Shown here: piece after piece, positions 1 to 8,738 of the stretch | Numbering within the stretch: the stretch's first letter is position 1 | Layout of the letters: every line of letters starts with the position of its first letter | Assembly (NCBI GenBank): GCA_016867395.1 | Contig: VGJS01000028.1 | Coordinates: forward strand, 1-49,238 | DNA length: 49,238 bases | Direction: 5' to 3' | DNA from: Candidatus Handelsmanbacteria bacterium | GTDB taxonomy: Bacteria > Latescibacterota > UBA2968 > UBA8231 | Translations under genes and position numbers: made by a program | Notes under the pieces: model-generated | Told to the model about the DNA's origin: nothing | Database searches by the model: none | What the model saw: the letters and a program-made list of their open reading frames with translations, nothing else

Positions 1-132
1 GAGGAAGTGGCTGATCTCCTCGTCGAGAAACTGCTGCAAATACCGCTGTAGCCCATGGCGCAGAAACTCCGGGTCTTCCAGCAGCCCCTCTTGATCTGCC
101 GGGGCGGCTTCACTACGTTGCCTGCGGGCCAT
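1..132 (-). CDS. IS256-family transposase, N-terminal part only
   Basis: ATG at 132 begins 44 codons that run open to the window edge. After a charged, poorly conserved start (MARRQRSEAAP), residues 17-42 show the pattern LLEDPEFLR..LQRYLQQFLDEEI. This matches the N-terminal helical region of IS256/Mutator-type transposases, which usually reads like LL-DP-FLR--VQ-VLQE-LEAE. The DDE catalytic residues would lie further left and cannot be seen. The family call rests on this short motif and on the IS256-like end at about 216-238. Confidence 0.65.
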   Translation of the reverse strand, partial: MARRQRSEAAPADQEGLLEDPEFLRHGLQRYLQQFLDEEISHFL

Positions 133-238
133 TGTTGCCTCCAGGTGTAGGTGTGGGTAGGAGTTAGAGGTAACCCCTAGGATACACCCACTCGGGACAG
201 CAGTGGCTTTTTACTTTTTACAGAAACTTACGGACACA
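1..238 (-). mobile_element. IS256-family insertion sequence, partial (cut by window edge)
   Basis: The stretch holds the first 44 codons of an IS256-like transposase reading off the left edge, a non-coding leader at 133-215, and a candidate terminal inverted repeat near 216-238. Read on the minus strand, the end begins GTGTCCGTAAGTTTCTGTAA, which resembles ends I recall from IS256 elements. The outer boundary is set at about 238 because a different coding sequence (an exonuclease tail) starts there in frame. The other end, the target duplication and the catalytic domain lie outside the window, so activity cannot be judged. Confidence 0.7.
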
Positions 239-381
239 ATCGGAACATCCGCCCCACGAAGCTACCGGACGTGTGCCGCGCCTTATCAATACGGCTCAAG
301 CACCATGATCCAGCTTCGGACGCCGAAGCGTGCGCCAAAATCATCATGAAGGCAGGCCAGGCAGGTTGGAGCTATGAATGA
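239..381 (+). pseudogene. DnaQ-like 3'-5' exonuclease, C-terminal fragment truncated by the IS
   Basis: An open frame runs in phase from the IS boundary to a TGA at 379-381, about 46 codons. It contains KLPDVCRALSIRLKHHDP followed by SDAEACAKII. Members of the RNase T / DNA polymerase III epsilon-like exonuclease family carry this signature near the C-terminus (k-P-tVc--Lgi-l-HHdA-sDAeAcA-I). It includes the His and Asp of the ExoIII motif (HHD and SDAEA). The start and ExoI/ExoII motifs are missing, so the IS evidently inserted in the gene. This is a remnant, not a functional gene. Confidence 0.7.
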
Positions 382-414
382 GCGTGCAAGCAGGCCTAGC
401 TTCACGAGGTAAGC

Positions 415-1086
415 TCAGTTCCCCCGCTGTTGCCTCATCTTCGCCACGCTGAAATCAGATGCCCGGTACGCGGCGAAGATGGCCTCCTCCTCGGCGCGGA
501 TCCGGCGGGCCAGTTCCAGGATCTGGGCGGCTTCGGCGGCGGGCAGCTTGACGCAGCCGTCGGCGTCGGCCAGGAGCAGGTCGCCAGGCCGCACCCGCAA
601 TTGGCCCACGGTGAGGGGCTGGCTGAAGCGGGTGAGGTTGAAGACCCCGTGGCCCGGCACCGTGCCCCAGGCGAAGACCGGCAGTCCCACCCGGCGGATG
701 CCGGCCAGGTCTCGCACCGTGCCCTCGACCAGCACCCCACTCACCCCCAGCCGCTGGTGCAGGGTGGCCATGCCGTCGCCGAAGCTGGCGCCCCGGCCCG
801 GCCGCGAGTCCACGTCCTTGAGCACGGCGATCAGTGGGCCGGGGGTGGCTTCGAGCATCGCATAGTAGTCGAGCCAGTCGAGGGCTGGGGAATCCGGGTC
901 ATTGGTGGTCACCTCGGCGGTGACTGCGTAGCCGATGGCCGGCCCCAGCTCGGGCAGCAGGCAGCGGATGGTGTGGTCTGTGTAGTCCTCGCCAGGGGTC
1001 CCGCGCAAACGGGTCACGGCGTTGAAGAGGGTGGGGGAGTCAAACTCGCGCAGTGCTTCCAGCAGCTTCGGATCAAGGGTTGGCAT
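415..1086 (-). CDS. RraA-like / HMG aldolase-family protein
   Basis: The product is about 223 aa. I chose the ATG at 1086 because it has a strong GGAGGAAAG ribosome site; an in-frame ATG 30 bases upstream has none. Motifs fit the RraA-like fold shared by 4-hydroxy-4-methyl-2-oxoglutarate aldolase and the E. coli RNase E regulator RraA: a GASFGDGMATLHQRLGVSG block and GVLVEGTVRDL (the usual VDG-VRD metal/substrate segment), then VRPGDLLLADADGCVKLP near the C-terminus. In catabolic clusters such proteins are generally small-acid aldolases or decarboxylases. The gene starts 17 bases after the heparinase stop, so the two are probably co-transcribed. The substrate is unknown. Confidence 0.8.
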   Translation of the reverse strand: MPTLDPKLLEALREFDSPTLFNAVTRLRGTPGEDYTDHTIRCLLPELGPAIGYAVTAEVTTNDPDSPALDWLDYYAMLEATPGPLIAVLKDVDSRPGRGASFGDGMATLHQRLGVSGVLVEGTVRDLAGIRRVGLPVFAWGTVPGHGVFNLTRFSQPLTVGQLRVRPGDLLLADADGCVKLPAAEAAQILELARRIRAEEEAIFAAYRASDFSVAKMRQQRGN

Positions 1087-1103
1087 CGTCTTTCCTCCGG
1101 CGC

Positions 1104-4100
1104 TCAGGCGCGGCACAATGGTTCAAACACCAGTTCATCCCCCGCCACCCCGTCCACTACATTCACCCACTCGCCCGGCTTCAGGTCGAGGGGCCGGTCC
1201 AGTTCCACCGCGGTGTGGTCCGCGTCCGGGTTGTTGGCCTCGCGAATCTCTCCCCAACCGGTCCCCTCTTCGCGCTCCAGGCGGGTGAGATGCAGGTTGC
1301 CGGTGCGGGCCATGATATGGTACTCCAGCTTTACCTGCTGTCCCTGCACTGCCTTTACCCGTCCCCGCCCCAGCAGGGAGGTGACATCGAGGCGCAACCG
1401 CAGTCGTCCTCCACCCAGCTCCCGTACCTCCTCCACCCGGTAGTTGTGCCCCCGCCCCTGCGGATTGATCCGCACCCGGTCGCCAACTGCGATCCCCTGT
1501 AGGCCCTCCACCTCGACGGTGCAGGCCTGCCGGTCCACGGCGATGATCCGGCCCGGTTGCATCGGCTGGGCGCAGGCGAGGGATTTGCCCCCTGCCGTGA
1601 AAGAGGAAACCCCCACCGCGCTGATCTTCCCATCGACCACCACCGCCAGGCTGCCCTGCAATGAGGCCCCATCCCCGAACCGCACTGCGGCGTCGGCTTC
1701 TGGATTCCAATAGAGTTTCACCGCGCGCCCACCCGCACTCACCAGCTCGACACCGGTGGCCTCCTCGCGGCCGGCGGGGATGGGGCGCACTGCCGCCAGG
1801 GTGGCCGGGCCCAGGCGTGGCTCGAAGACCAGATCCACGCAGGTGGTCTGCCCAGGTTGGGGCGTGTGCTTCCACAAGAGGGGGCGGAAGTGGTAGGTGG
1901 ACTCCTCGGGCGTGCCCATGGTGGCGGTGGCCCGGGCGCTGAGCAGCTGGGTGCCGGGGGTAATGTGCAGCTGATGCAGGTCCAGCCAGGCGTCGGGGCG
2001 CCGGCGGCAGGCCCAGGTGCCTTTCCAGGCGGGGCGATCCTCCAGATGCTCCACCGCGTCCATCCAGGCCAGGCCGGCGTAGTCGGGATGGATCAGACCC
2101 TTCTGCTGGCCGCGCTGTCCCTGTGGGTCGGCCACGGTGCCGCCGAGCTTGCGGATGGCCAGATCGGCGGCGAAGGCATCGGCCTCCAACCCACGGCAGA
2201 TGCGCCAGTGCTCGCTGCCGCCCTTCACCCGCGACAGGTCGATGAGGGCCACGCCCTGCCCGCCGGTCTCCACCAGGGCGAGGAGCCGGCGGAAGTAGAC
2301 ACCCGGCCTATACCATCTCTTTCCCTCCGCGTCCCAGGCCCAGCGCTCGGCCTCCAGTTCCAGCACCTGCACCCCCTCGGCGCAGAGGAGACGCACCAGC
2401 CGTCCCCGTCCACCCGTGCGCCCCGTGGCCAGACCCGGCACCACGCCCCAGGCGGCGTTGTGGGTGGCCCAGTGGGCCTCCCAATAGTCGATGCTGCCCC
2501 AGGACTGGGGATAGCCCAGGTCGCTGAGAAAGGGCTGGCCAAAGGCGAAGAGCTGCACGTCCAACAGGTCCAGATGGCGGTGGCCGGTGGCGTCGCCGTA
2601 CGCGATGCCGGCGGCGGCCCGCTCGGGGATCTCGCCGGTGCGCAGGATGGCGATGCCGCCCCCGTCGTGGACGGTGAGCCCCCAGGGCAGGGGTTGCTTC
2701 TCTGCGGCGGCGTCCCGGATGCGGGCCAACAGCGGATCGCCGGTGAAGGCGGCGGCCTGCGCCAGGGTCTCGGGAGGCAGGGGATGCGGATAGGCGTCGA
2801 CCGGCAGGGGTTGGTGTCCGGGTCCGCCGCCGTCGCCGATCTGGAAGTGGGTCTTGCCCACTAGGGTGATCTCGTGCGGGGCCCGGGCCACGTGGGCAGC
2901 GCGCGGGTCCTCCACCAGCGAGGGGAAGGCGGATTCGGGATAGGCGCGCGGGTGGAGTTGGCGCAACTGGCGCAGGTGGTGCTCCAGGGCGAAGAGCCCC
3001 AGGCTGTGGATGTCGTTGTACCCCCCGGTGGCCTCGGGCGGGGTGCCGTCGGGGCAGAAGTCGTTGGTGCCGAAGACCTTCATCTTGTCCGGTCCGCGGT
3101 CGTAGAGCCACTCCAGCACCGGCTGGGCATCGGCCCGGTCGAGCACGCGCAGGAGGACCAGCACCGCCTGGCTGACCCGGGGCAAGTTGCTGACCGCCCC
3201 TCCATCCTGGGCGCATTGGAGCAGACAGGCCAGCATCTCCTCGATGAGTTGCACCACCTGGGCCGGGCTCTCCACGGGCGCGCCCTGGCGCTGCGCCCGT
3301 TCCACCAGTTCTTGGTCCTGCCCCAGGAAGGCCCAGATCGTGTCGTAGGCCAGGGCCAGCACCTCGACCACATAGGGGATGTCGATGCAGTAGTGGACGG
3401 TCCCCTTGCGGTGCAGGGCGCCGATGGGGTCGGGCTGGGCCGCCCAGTCGGGCTGACCCCACTCCCAGGGGGTCTCCACCCCCAAGGTCGGCCCGTAGCG
3501 GAACTGGGGCACCGCCGCCAGGTACGCCTCCTCCACGGCCTGGCGCAACAGCATCAGACCCAATCTGCGGGCGGTCTCCGGCTCGAAGCGGTCGCGCAAC
3601 TGGCGGGTGAACTGATCCATGCCGGCCCAGCAGGCACGGGTCTGGTCGCGGTGATAGGTGGCGGCAAAGAGGAAGAGATGGCCCCCGGTGTCGAAGTACC
3701 CGTACCCGTCGTCGGTGAAGTCGCCGCCGGTGAAGTCGCCGGCCATCAGGTCGTTGCTGGGAAAGACGCGCTGGCAGGAGGGACAGGTGGAACGGAAGTC
3801 GCAGGGCAGGTGATTGCGGGTCCAGGGGTAGAAACCGCCGTAGCGGTACACCGCGGTGCCGCAGTTGGGGCAGCCCTGGTGGACGTTGACGAAGTGGGCC
3901 CGGGGCAGTTCGGCCGGGGGCAGTTGGCGCCAGAGGGTACTGTCGTCCTGGGCCAGCCACCAGCCGACCACCGCCGGATCAGCGGCGGGTTTCGGGTAGG
4001 CTTGCAGGGTCTGCCGGGTCTTGGTCGAAACCCAGTCCTGCCCCACGGGCCAGCGCCGCGGCCAGACAGCGCCGTTGAAGCTGTGGGGTTGCCGCAACTG

Positions 4101-4361
4101 GTCGAGGACGCGCACCTGGACGGCTGTCCGGGCGGTCTGGCCTTCTTGTGATATGCCCAGGGTATAATCGCCGCTGGGCTGGGGGGCGCGCAGGTAGCAG
4201 TACCAGGCTTGGTCGAGGCTGGACCAGCGCCGTCCCAACAGGGCAAAACCAGGGGCCTGGATTTCGATGGGAGCCTGGGCGGCCCGGACCGGCAGGCGGA
4301 AGGCGCGGCCCGCCAGGATCAGGCGGGGCGACCAGGGGATGGCGAGGGCAGGAGAAGTCAT
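1104..4361 (-). CDS. Heparinase II/III-family polysaccharide lyase-like protein
   Basis: The product is 1085 aa. Around residues 590-640 are YGDATGHRHLDLLDVQLFAFG and a following DLGYP plus WATHN segment. This is the His-rich beta-sandwich core of the heparinase II/III-like family, whose members eliminate uronic-acid-containing polysaccharides. An alpha/alpha-toroid-type helical region precedes it. Near residues 160-200 sit two CPxC motifs (GCPNCG and TCPSCQ), a probable zinc-binding knuckle seen in large environmental members of the family. The C-terminal 250 residues look like beta-rich accessory domains. I see no clear signal peptide, so the location is uncertain. The RraA-like gene follows at once. 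The polymer acted on cannot be inferred from sequence. Confidence 0.8.
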   Translation of the reverse strand: MTSPALAIPWSPRLILAGRAFRLPVRAAQAPIEIQAPGFALLGRRWSSLDQAWYCYLRAPQPSGDYTLGISQEGQTARTAVQVRVLDQLRQPHSFNGAVWPRRWPVGQDWVSTKTRQTLQAYPKPAADPAVVGWWLAQDDSTLWRQLPPAELPRAHFVNVHQGCPNCGTAVYRYGGFYPWTRNHLPCDFRSTCPSCQRVFPSNDLMAGDFTGGDFTDDGYGYFDTGGHLFLFAATYHRDQTRACWAGMDQFTRQLRDRFEPETARRLGLMLLRQAVEEAYLAAVPQFRYGPTLGVETPWEWGQPDWAAQPDPIGALHRKGTVHYCIDIPYVVEVLALAYDTIWAFLGQDQELVERAQRQGAPVESPAQVVQLIEEMLACLLQCAQDGGAVSNLPRVSQAVLVLLRVLDRADAQPVLEWLYDRGPDKMKVFGTNDFCPDGTPPEATGGYNDIHSLGLFALEHHLRQLRQLHPRAYPESAFPSLVEDPRAAHVARAPHEITLVGKTHFQIGDGGGPGHQPLPVDAYPHPLPPETLAQAAAFTGDPLLARIRDAAAEKQPLPWGLTVHDGGGIAILRTGEIPERAAAGIAYGDATGHRHLDLLDVQLFAFGQPFLSDLGYPQSWGSIDYWEAHWATHNAAWGVVPGLATGRTGGRGRLVRLLCAEGVQVLELEAERWAWDAEGKRWYRPGVYFRRLLALVETGGQGVALIDLSRVKGGSEHWRICRGLEADAFAADLAIRKLGGTVADPQGQRGQQKGLIHPDYAGLAWMDAVEHLEDRPAWKGTWACRRRPDAWLDLHQLHITPGTQLLSARATATMGTPEESTYHFRPLLWKHTPQPGQTTCVDLVFEPRLGPATLAAVRPIPAGREEATGVELVSAGGRAVKLYWNPEADAAVRFGDGASLQGSLAVVVDGKISAVGVSSFTAGGKSLACAQPMQPGRIIAVDRQACTVEVEGLQGIAVGDRVRINPQGRGHNYRVEEVRELGGGRLRLRLDVTSLLGRGRVKAVQGQQVKLEYHIMARTGNLHLTRLEREEGTGWGEIREANNPDADHTAVELDRPLDLKPGEWVNVVDGVAGDELVFEPLCRA

Positions 4362-4369
4362 GGGAGGTG

Positions 4370-4532
4370 CTCCAACGAGAAAGGCCCAAAGGACGCCGGG
4401 CGGCGGCTCTACATGGCCGGTTCGGACGACCGCTTCGCGCGTGGCAAACGCAACCTGTACCAGGCCATGCTGGTCAAGCAGGACCGCGGCGCCCCCGGCC
4501 TGCCGCTGACCCGCCCGGATTGGTACGTCTAG
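4370..4532 (+). pseudogene. Unrecognised gene remnant (C-terminal fragment)
   Basis: Between the divergently placed lyase start (4361) and the aldolase stop (4554), a plus-strand frame ends in TAG at 4530-4532. Its last 50 or so codons look protein-like: GRRLYMAGSDDRFARGKR, then NLYQAMLVKQDRGAPG, then LTRPDWYV. No start codon or ribosome site fits a short gene, and the frame upstream overlaps the lyase gene. It is best read as the leftover 3' end of an older gene. I do not recognise the family; it could be chance. Confidence 0.3.
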
Positions 4533-4553
4533 TGGCCGGCAGCCGGACCCTCC

Positions 4554-5330
4554 TCACCCCTCTCCCCTGGGATTGGCGCGCAGGGTCTTGAGGTGGCTGC
4601 TCAGGACCTGCACCCCGTAGCTGACCGCGTTGCCCACGTTGAGGAACTGATAGCCCCAGCGGATCTTCTCCTGCAGTTCGGCAACCTCCATCAGGGTGGT
4701 GCCGGCGGCGATGCCGGTGCCCTCGAGCTTCTTGGGCACCTCGCGCATGATCTCCTGCACTTCTTTAGAGCCGGTCTCGGTGATGCGGCCCAGCGAGGCC
4801 GACAGGTCCAGCGGTCCCACCAGCAGCACGTCGAAGCCGGGGACCCTGGCGATCTGGGCGATATTGTCGTACGCCTGCCGGCTTTCCAACTGGAGGACCA
4901 GCAGGGTCTCTTCGTTGGCGCTCTTGATCACCTGGTTCCAGTCCTCACCGGCCACGGTGGTCCACATGGGGGAGAGGCCGCGCTGCCCCAGGGGCGGGTA
5001 ACGGGCGTACTCCACGGCCCGGGCCGCCTCCTCGGGGGTGTTGACCTGGGGGACCATCACCGCCACCGCGCCCACGTCGTAGGCTTTCTTGATGAGCCCG
5101 GGGTCGTTGTGGGCCACCCGTATCAGGGGGGCCACCCCGCGCATGCGGGCCAGGACCGGGATATAGTCGAGGGCCTCGCTGCCAAAGGGCATGTGCTCGG
5201 TGTCGATCCAGAGAAAGTCCGGTCGGGCAGAGAGGATCATGCCGGTCAGGTGGGGTGAGGGGGCCAGCAGGCCGGAGCCCAGGACCACCTCGCCGCGCTG
5301 GAGCCGCTGCTTGAGGGGATGGGGATACAT
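4554..5330 (-). CDS. HpcH/HpaI-family aldolase
   Basis: The product is 258 aa. The start at 5330 has AGGAG placed 5 bases upstream; the longer open frame above it is the shadow of uppP. Family motifs are in order: WIDTEHMPFG (residues 41-50, catalytic His46 and neighbouring Glu45), LIRVAHNDP (Arg71), MVPQVNTPEEA, YPPLGQRGLSP, LVLQLES (metal-binding Glu149) and LVGPLDLSASLG (metal-binding Asp175). These are class II, divalent-metal-dependent aldolases that cleave 4-hydroxy-2-oxo acids to pyruvate or glyoxylate plus an aldehyde. With dehydratases and other aldolases nearby, it plausibly cleaves a 2-keto-3-deoxy sugar acid. It lies 25 bases downstream of uppP on the same strand. Confidence 0.88.
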   Translation of the reverse strand: MYPHPLKQRLQRGEVVLGSGLLAPSPHLTGMILSARPDFLWIDTEHMPFGSEALDYIPVLARMRGVAPLIRVAHNDPGLIKKAYDVGAVAVMVPQVNTPEEAARAVEYARYPPLGQRGLSPMWTTVAGEDWNQVIKSANEETLLVLQLESRQAYDNIAQIARVPGFDVLLVGPLDLSASLGRITETGSKEVQEIMREVPKKLEGTGIAAGTTLMEVAELQEKIRWGYQFLNVGNAVSYGVQVLSSHLKTLRANPRGEG

Positions 5331-5355
5331 GGGTGCTCCTTTGCGGGAAAGGGGA

Positions 5356-6162
5356 TCAGGCGAGGCTGAAGAGGATGAAGGCGCCCAGCAGGATGCGGTA
5401 GTACGCGAACCCGTGGGTGCCGCGGCGCTGCAAGAAACGCAGCAGGAAACCGATGGACAGATAGCTGCTGATCGCGGCGGCGGTGATGCCCACCCCCAGG
5501 GTGAGCATGCCCTCGCCGCCCAGGCCGCCTTCGAGCAGGTCGAGAAATTCGAGTGCACCGCTGGCGCCGATGGCCGGCAGGCCCAGGAGGAAGGAGAAGC
5601 GGGCCGCTTCCTCGCGGCGCAAGCCCAGGAACAGGCCCCCCATGATGGTGGAGCCCGAGCGGGAGCAACCCGGGATCAGGGCCATGGCCTGGCACAGGCC
5701 GATGAGCTGGATCTGCCAGAACCCCAACTCCTGCATGGAGCGGGTGCGCCGGCCCAGGCGTTCGGCCAAGAGCAGCAGCAGGGCCAGGGCGATGAGGGCC
5801 AGGGCGATGAGCTGCAGCTGGCGGGCGTCCCCCTCGATGAAATTCTTGAAGGCGAGGCCCAGGACCGCGATGGGCAGGGTGCCCACGGCGATGGACCAGG
5901 CCAGGCGGGACTCGTCGCTGTGGTTGAGATTGCGGTGTCGCAGGCTGCCCAGCGCAGCCTGGCACAGCCGCCACAGGTCCGCGGCGAAGTAGGTGAAGAC
6001 GGCCACCAGGCTGCCCAACTGGATGACGGCAGAGATGGCAGCGCCCGGATCGCCCCAGCCGAGGAAATGGGGCACCAGCCGCAGGTGGGCGGTGCTGCTG
6101 ACGGGGATGAATTCGGTGAGCCCCTGGACCAGGCCCAGGATCAGTGCTTGCAGGATTGTCAT
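5356..6162 (-). CDS. uppP: Undecaprenyl-diphosphatase (UppP/BacA)
   Basis: The product is 268 aa, the normal family size. The start MTILQALILGLVQGLTEF at 6162 is the usual family N-terminus; no strong ribosome site is visible. Signature motifs are both present: VSSTAHLRL in the first loop (Glu/Ser/His region) and IPGCSRSGSTI about residue 170, the phosphatase P-G-x-SRS-x-x-T motif. Several hydrophobic helices span the rest. The enzyme recycles undecaprenyl diphosphate to the monophosphate carrier for peptidoglycan synthesis at the inner membrane and also gives bacitracin resistance. Its place ahead of the HpaI aldolase gene may mean co-transcription without functional linkage. Confidence 0.95.
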   Translation of the reverse strand: MTILQALILGLVQGLTEFIPVSSTAHLRLVPHFLGWGDPGAAISAVIQLGSLVAVFTYFAADLWRLCQAALGSLRHRNLNHSDESRLAWSIAVGTLPIAVLGLAFKNFIEGDARQLQLIALALIALALLLLLAERLGRRTRSMQELGFWQIQLIGLCQAMALIPGCSRSGSTIMGGLFLGLRREEAARFSFLLGLPAIGASGALEFLDLLEGGLGGEGMLTLGVGITAAAISSYLSIGFLLRFLQRRGTHGFAYYRILLGAFILFSLA

Positions 6163-6383
6163 CGGCGTGGCCGCAAAACTAAAGCCAGGGCCCTCTCTTG
6201 ACAAGGGCTGCGGGCGGGGATTACCCTTGGAGCGCCGGGGAGTAACCCGCTGCGGCCTTTCCCGAGTCCCGGGCCTGCCACCGATGCCCCACACTGCCCC
6301 CAGGCCCTTGCCCGGCACCCCTCCACCAGCAAAGGCCTTCGGGGCTATCTCCCCGCCGCGTTGACGTTCAAGAGGAGAGCAAA
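6163..6383. other. Divergent intergenic region between uppP and the dehydratase gene
   Basis: There is no gene here. A TTGACA box on the plus strand at 6198-6203 could be a -35 element for the downstream dehydratase, but no convincing -10 follows at 16-18 bases. Near 6338-6360 a small hairpin (CGGGG, six-base loop, CCCCG) followed by CCGC resembles the hairpin that ends the dispersed repeat at 41160-41185. It may be a decayed repeat tail. Confidence 0.35.
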
Positions 6384-7586
6384 ATGGCTGCGGTCACCAT
6401 CAAAGACGTAAAGGTTGTCCTCACCCAGCCGGCCGGATCGCGGCTGATCGTCGTCAAGGTGATCACCTCGGAACCGGGCCTGTACGGGGTGGGCTGCGCC
6501 ACCTTCACCCAGCGCTTCCACGCGGTGTACGCCGCCATAGAAAGACACATCAAACCCTTCCTCATCGGCCGCGACGTGGACCGCATCGAGGAGACCTTCC
6601 AGATGTTGATGGTCAACGGGTACTGGCGCAACGGACCGGTGCTCAACAACGCCATCTCCGGCATCGACCAGGCCCTGTGGGACATCAAGGGCAAGCGGGC
6701 CAAGATGCCGGTGTACCAACTGCTGGGCGGCAAGTGTCGCGAGGCGGCGGCCTGCTACACCCACGCCGGGGGCGACACCATCGAGGCGGCCATCGACAGC
6801 CTGCGGGCGCTGATGGCGCAGGGCTACCAGTACCTGCGGGTGGACTGCGGTGGGTACGGGGGTAAGCCGGCCCAGCTGCACAAACCCGAGGGGGCGGCCG
6901 AGGGCCCCTACTTCGACCGCAAACACTACATGCGCACTCAGCTCAAACTCTTCGAGCGCGTCCGCGCCGAGTTGGGGTACGAGATCGAGCTGTGCCACGA
7001 CATCCACGAAAGGCTGCAGCCCATCGAGGCGGTGGGCTTCGCCAAGGACATGGAGCAGTTCAAACTCTTCTTCCTCGAAGATCCCCTGGCCCCCGAGGAC
7101 CTGGAGTGGTTCAAGAACATCCGCCAGCAGTGCAGCACCCCCATCGCCATGGGGGAGCTGTTCAACCACCCGCGCGAGTGGCAACCCCTCATCGAGGGCC
7201 GGCTCATCGATTTCATCCGTATGCACGTCAGCCAGATGGGCGGCATCACCCCGGCCCGCCACGTGGCCGCCTTCGCCAACATGTACGGCATCCGCACCGC
7301 CTGGCACGGGCCGGGCGACACCTCACCGGTGGGTCATGCGGCCAACCTGCATCTGGACCTGGTGGCGCCCAACTTCGGCATCCAGGAGTGGTGCCGTTTC
7401 CCCGAACACGTGTACGAGATGTTCCCCGGCCTGCCCGAGGTGCGCCAGGGCTACATGTATCCCAACGACCGGCCCGGGCTGGGCATCGACATCGACGAGA
7501 AACTGGCCGCCAAGTATCCCTGCGAGGACGAGGTGATCTGGTGGACCCAGTGCCGGCTGCCCGACGGCACCCCGGTGCGGCCATAA
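6384..7586 (+). CDS. Enolase-superfamily sugar-acid dehydratase, RspA/mannonate dehydratase type
   Basis: The product is 400 aa, starting after a clear AGGAGAG site. It follows the ManD/RspA branch of the mandelate racemase group. HDIHER carries metal ligand Asp206 and the acid/base His208; FFLEDPLAPED carries Glu232; MGELFNHPREW carries Glu258; AWHGPGDTSPVGH carries His308. The N-terminal capping domain and LLGGKCRE barrel start are also normal. Characterised members dehydrate D-mannonate or D-gluconate to 2-keto-3-deoxygluconate; many others have low activity. The neighbouring lyase, aldolase and oxidoreductase genes fit uronic-acid breakdown. The exact substrate is not determined here. Confidence 0.92.
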   Translation: MAAVTIKDVKVVLTQPAGSRLIVVKVITSEPGLYGVGCATFTQRFHAVYAAIERHIKPFLIGRDVDRIEETFQMLMVNGYWRNGPVLNNAISGIDQALWDIKGKRAKMPVYQLLGGKCREAAACYTHAGGDTIEAAIDSLRALMAQGYQYLRVDCGGYGGKPAQLHKPEGAAEGPYFDRKHYMRTQLKLFERVRAELGYEIELCHDIHERLQPIEAVGFAKDMEQFKLFFLEDPLAPEDLEWFKNIRQQCSTPIAMGELFNHPREWQPLIEGRLIDFIRMHVSQMGGITPARHVAAFANMYGIRTAWHGPGDTSPVGHAANLHLDLVAPNFGIQEWCRFPEHVYEMFPGLPEVRQGYMYPNDRPGLGIDIDEKLAAKYPCEDEVIWWTQCRLPDGTPVRP

Positions 7587-7600
7587 GGGAGGGAAGCGCC

Positions 7601-8734
7601 ATGCGCGTCTACGATTTCGGCAGCGGCCGCACCGATCCGGGCTCCTTTCCCACCGCCCAACTGGCCGAGGCGGCCCGGCAGGCGGTGCTGGAGCTGGGGC
7701 CGGAGCTGGTGAAGTACCCCGGGGAAATGGGGCACCTGGGGCTGCGGCAGGTGATGGCGGCGCGCGAGGCGCGCCGCGAGGGGGTGGCGGTCTCGTCCGA
7801 GCACATGGTGCTGACCAACGGCTCCATGCAGGGGGTGACCCTCGTGGCCGAGGCCTTGATGCGGGGGCCGGGGGACGTGATCGTCACCGAGGAGTACACC
7901 TACTCGGGGACCATCGGGGCGTACAAGGGGTTGGGGGCGCGGCTGGTGGGCGTGCCCCAGGACGAGGAGGGGATGTGCGTGGATGCCCTCGACGAGACGC
8001 TGACAGGCCTGGAAAGACAGGGCACCTCGCCGGCCTTCGTCTACACCCTCACCACCTACCAGAACCCCACCGGGGCGGTGATGTCCACCCCGCGCCGCCG
8101 GCAGTTGATCGAGGTGGCCAGGAAGCACCAGGTGATCGTAGTGGAGGACAACTGCTACGGGGATGTGCATTTCGAGGGGCCGGTGCCGCCCACGCTGTAC
8201 GCACTGGACCCGGAGCTGCCGAGTGTGTACCTGTGCTCGTTGTCCAAGATCCTGGGGCCGGGTCTGCGCCTGGGGTACCTGCTGGCCCGCCCGCCCCTGC
8301 TGGAGCGCCTCCTGGACCGCCGTTACGACGGAGGCAACAGCGCCCTGGCCGCGGCCATCTGCGCCACCTTCTTCCGGGATCGCCTGTGGGACCACGTGGC
8401 CCATACCAACGGCATCCTCAGGGAGAAACGCGACACCCTCTTCGTCGCCCTGGAGGAAAATCTGGGCGACATCTGCACCTGGACCCGGCCGGTGGGGGGC
8501 ATGTTCCTGTGGGTGGGTTTCCCCAAGGACGTGGGCCAGCAAAAGCTGGCGGCCCTGGCCGCCGAGCGCGGGGTGATCTACGCGCGGGGCTCGGCCTTCC
8601 ACGTGCACAACGAGCCGGTGCCCTTCCTGCGCCTGGCCTTCGGCTTCTGCTCGCTGGCGGACATCCGCGAAGGCATCCCGGTGCTGGGCGAGTGTATCCG
8701 CCAGGCGCGGGCCGGGGTGTTGGCAGCGACCTGA
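7601..8734 (+). CDS. PLP-dependent aminotransferase, class I/II
   Basis: The product is 377 aa. ATG at 7601 follows GGGAGGGAAG and lies 14 bases after the dehydratase stop, so the two genes form an operon. The fold-type I pattern is complete: a glycine-rich NGSMQGVTLVAE segment, YTLTTYQNPTGAVMS (the N-P-T-G motif), VVEDNCYGDV (Asp binding the pyridine nitrogen), and LCSLSKILGPGLRLGYL with Schiff-base Lys216. This layout is close to the 2-aminoadipate/KAT II-like and MocR-type aminotransferase domains, but no DNA-binding domain is present. Substrate unknown; its operon partner suggests an unusual amino donor or amino-sugar acid. Confidence 0.9.
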   Translation: MRVYDFGSGRTDPGSFPTAQLAEAARQAVLELGPELVKYPGEMGHLGLRQVMAAREARREGVAVSSEHMVLTNGSMQGVTLVAEALMRGPGDVIVTEEYTYSGTIGAYKGLGARLVGVPQDEEGMCVDALDETLTGLERQGTSPAFVYTLTTYQNPTGAVMSTPRRRQLIEVARKHQVIVVEDNCYGDVHFEGPVPPTLYALDPELPSVYLCSLSKILGPGLRLGYLLARPPLLERLLDRRYDGGNSALAAAICATFFRDRLWDHVAHTNGILREKRDTLFVALEENLGDICTWTRPVGGMFLWVGFPKDVGQQKLAALAAERGVIYARGSAFHVHNEPVPFLRLAFGFCSLADIREGIPVLGECIRQARAGVLAAT

Positions 8735-8738
8735 GGGG

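Noticed and set aside
2874..4151. 425-codon open frame opposite the heparinase gene
   Set aside because: No ribosome site or motif; the minus-strand gene is clearly the real one.
4554..5558. Longer start for the HpaI aldolase at 5558
   Set aside because: The extra 76 codons are an out-of-frame reading of uppP; AGGAG lies just before the ATG at 5330.
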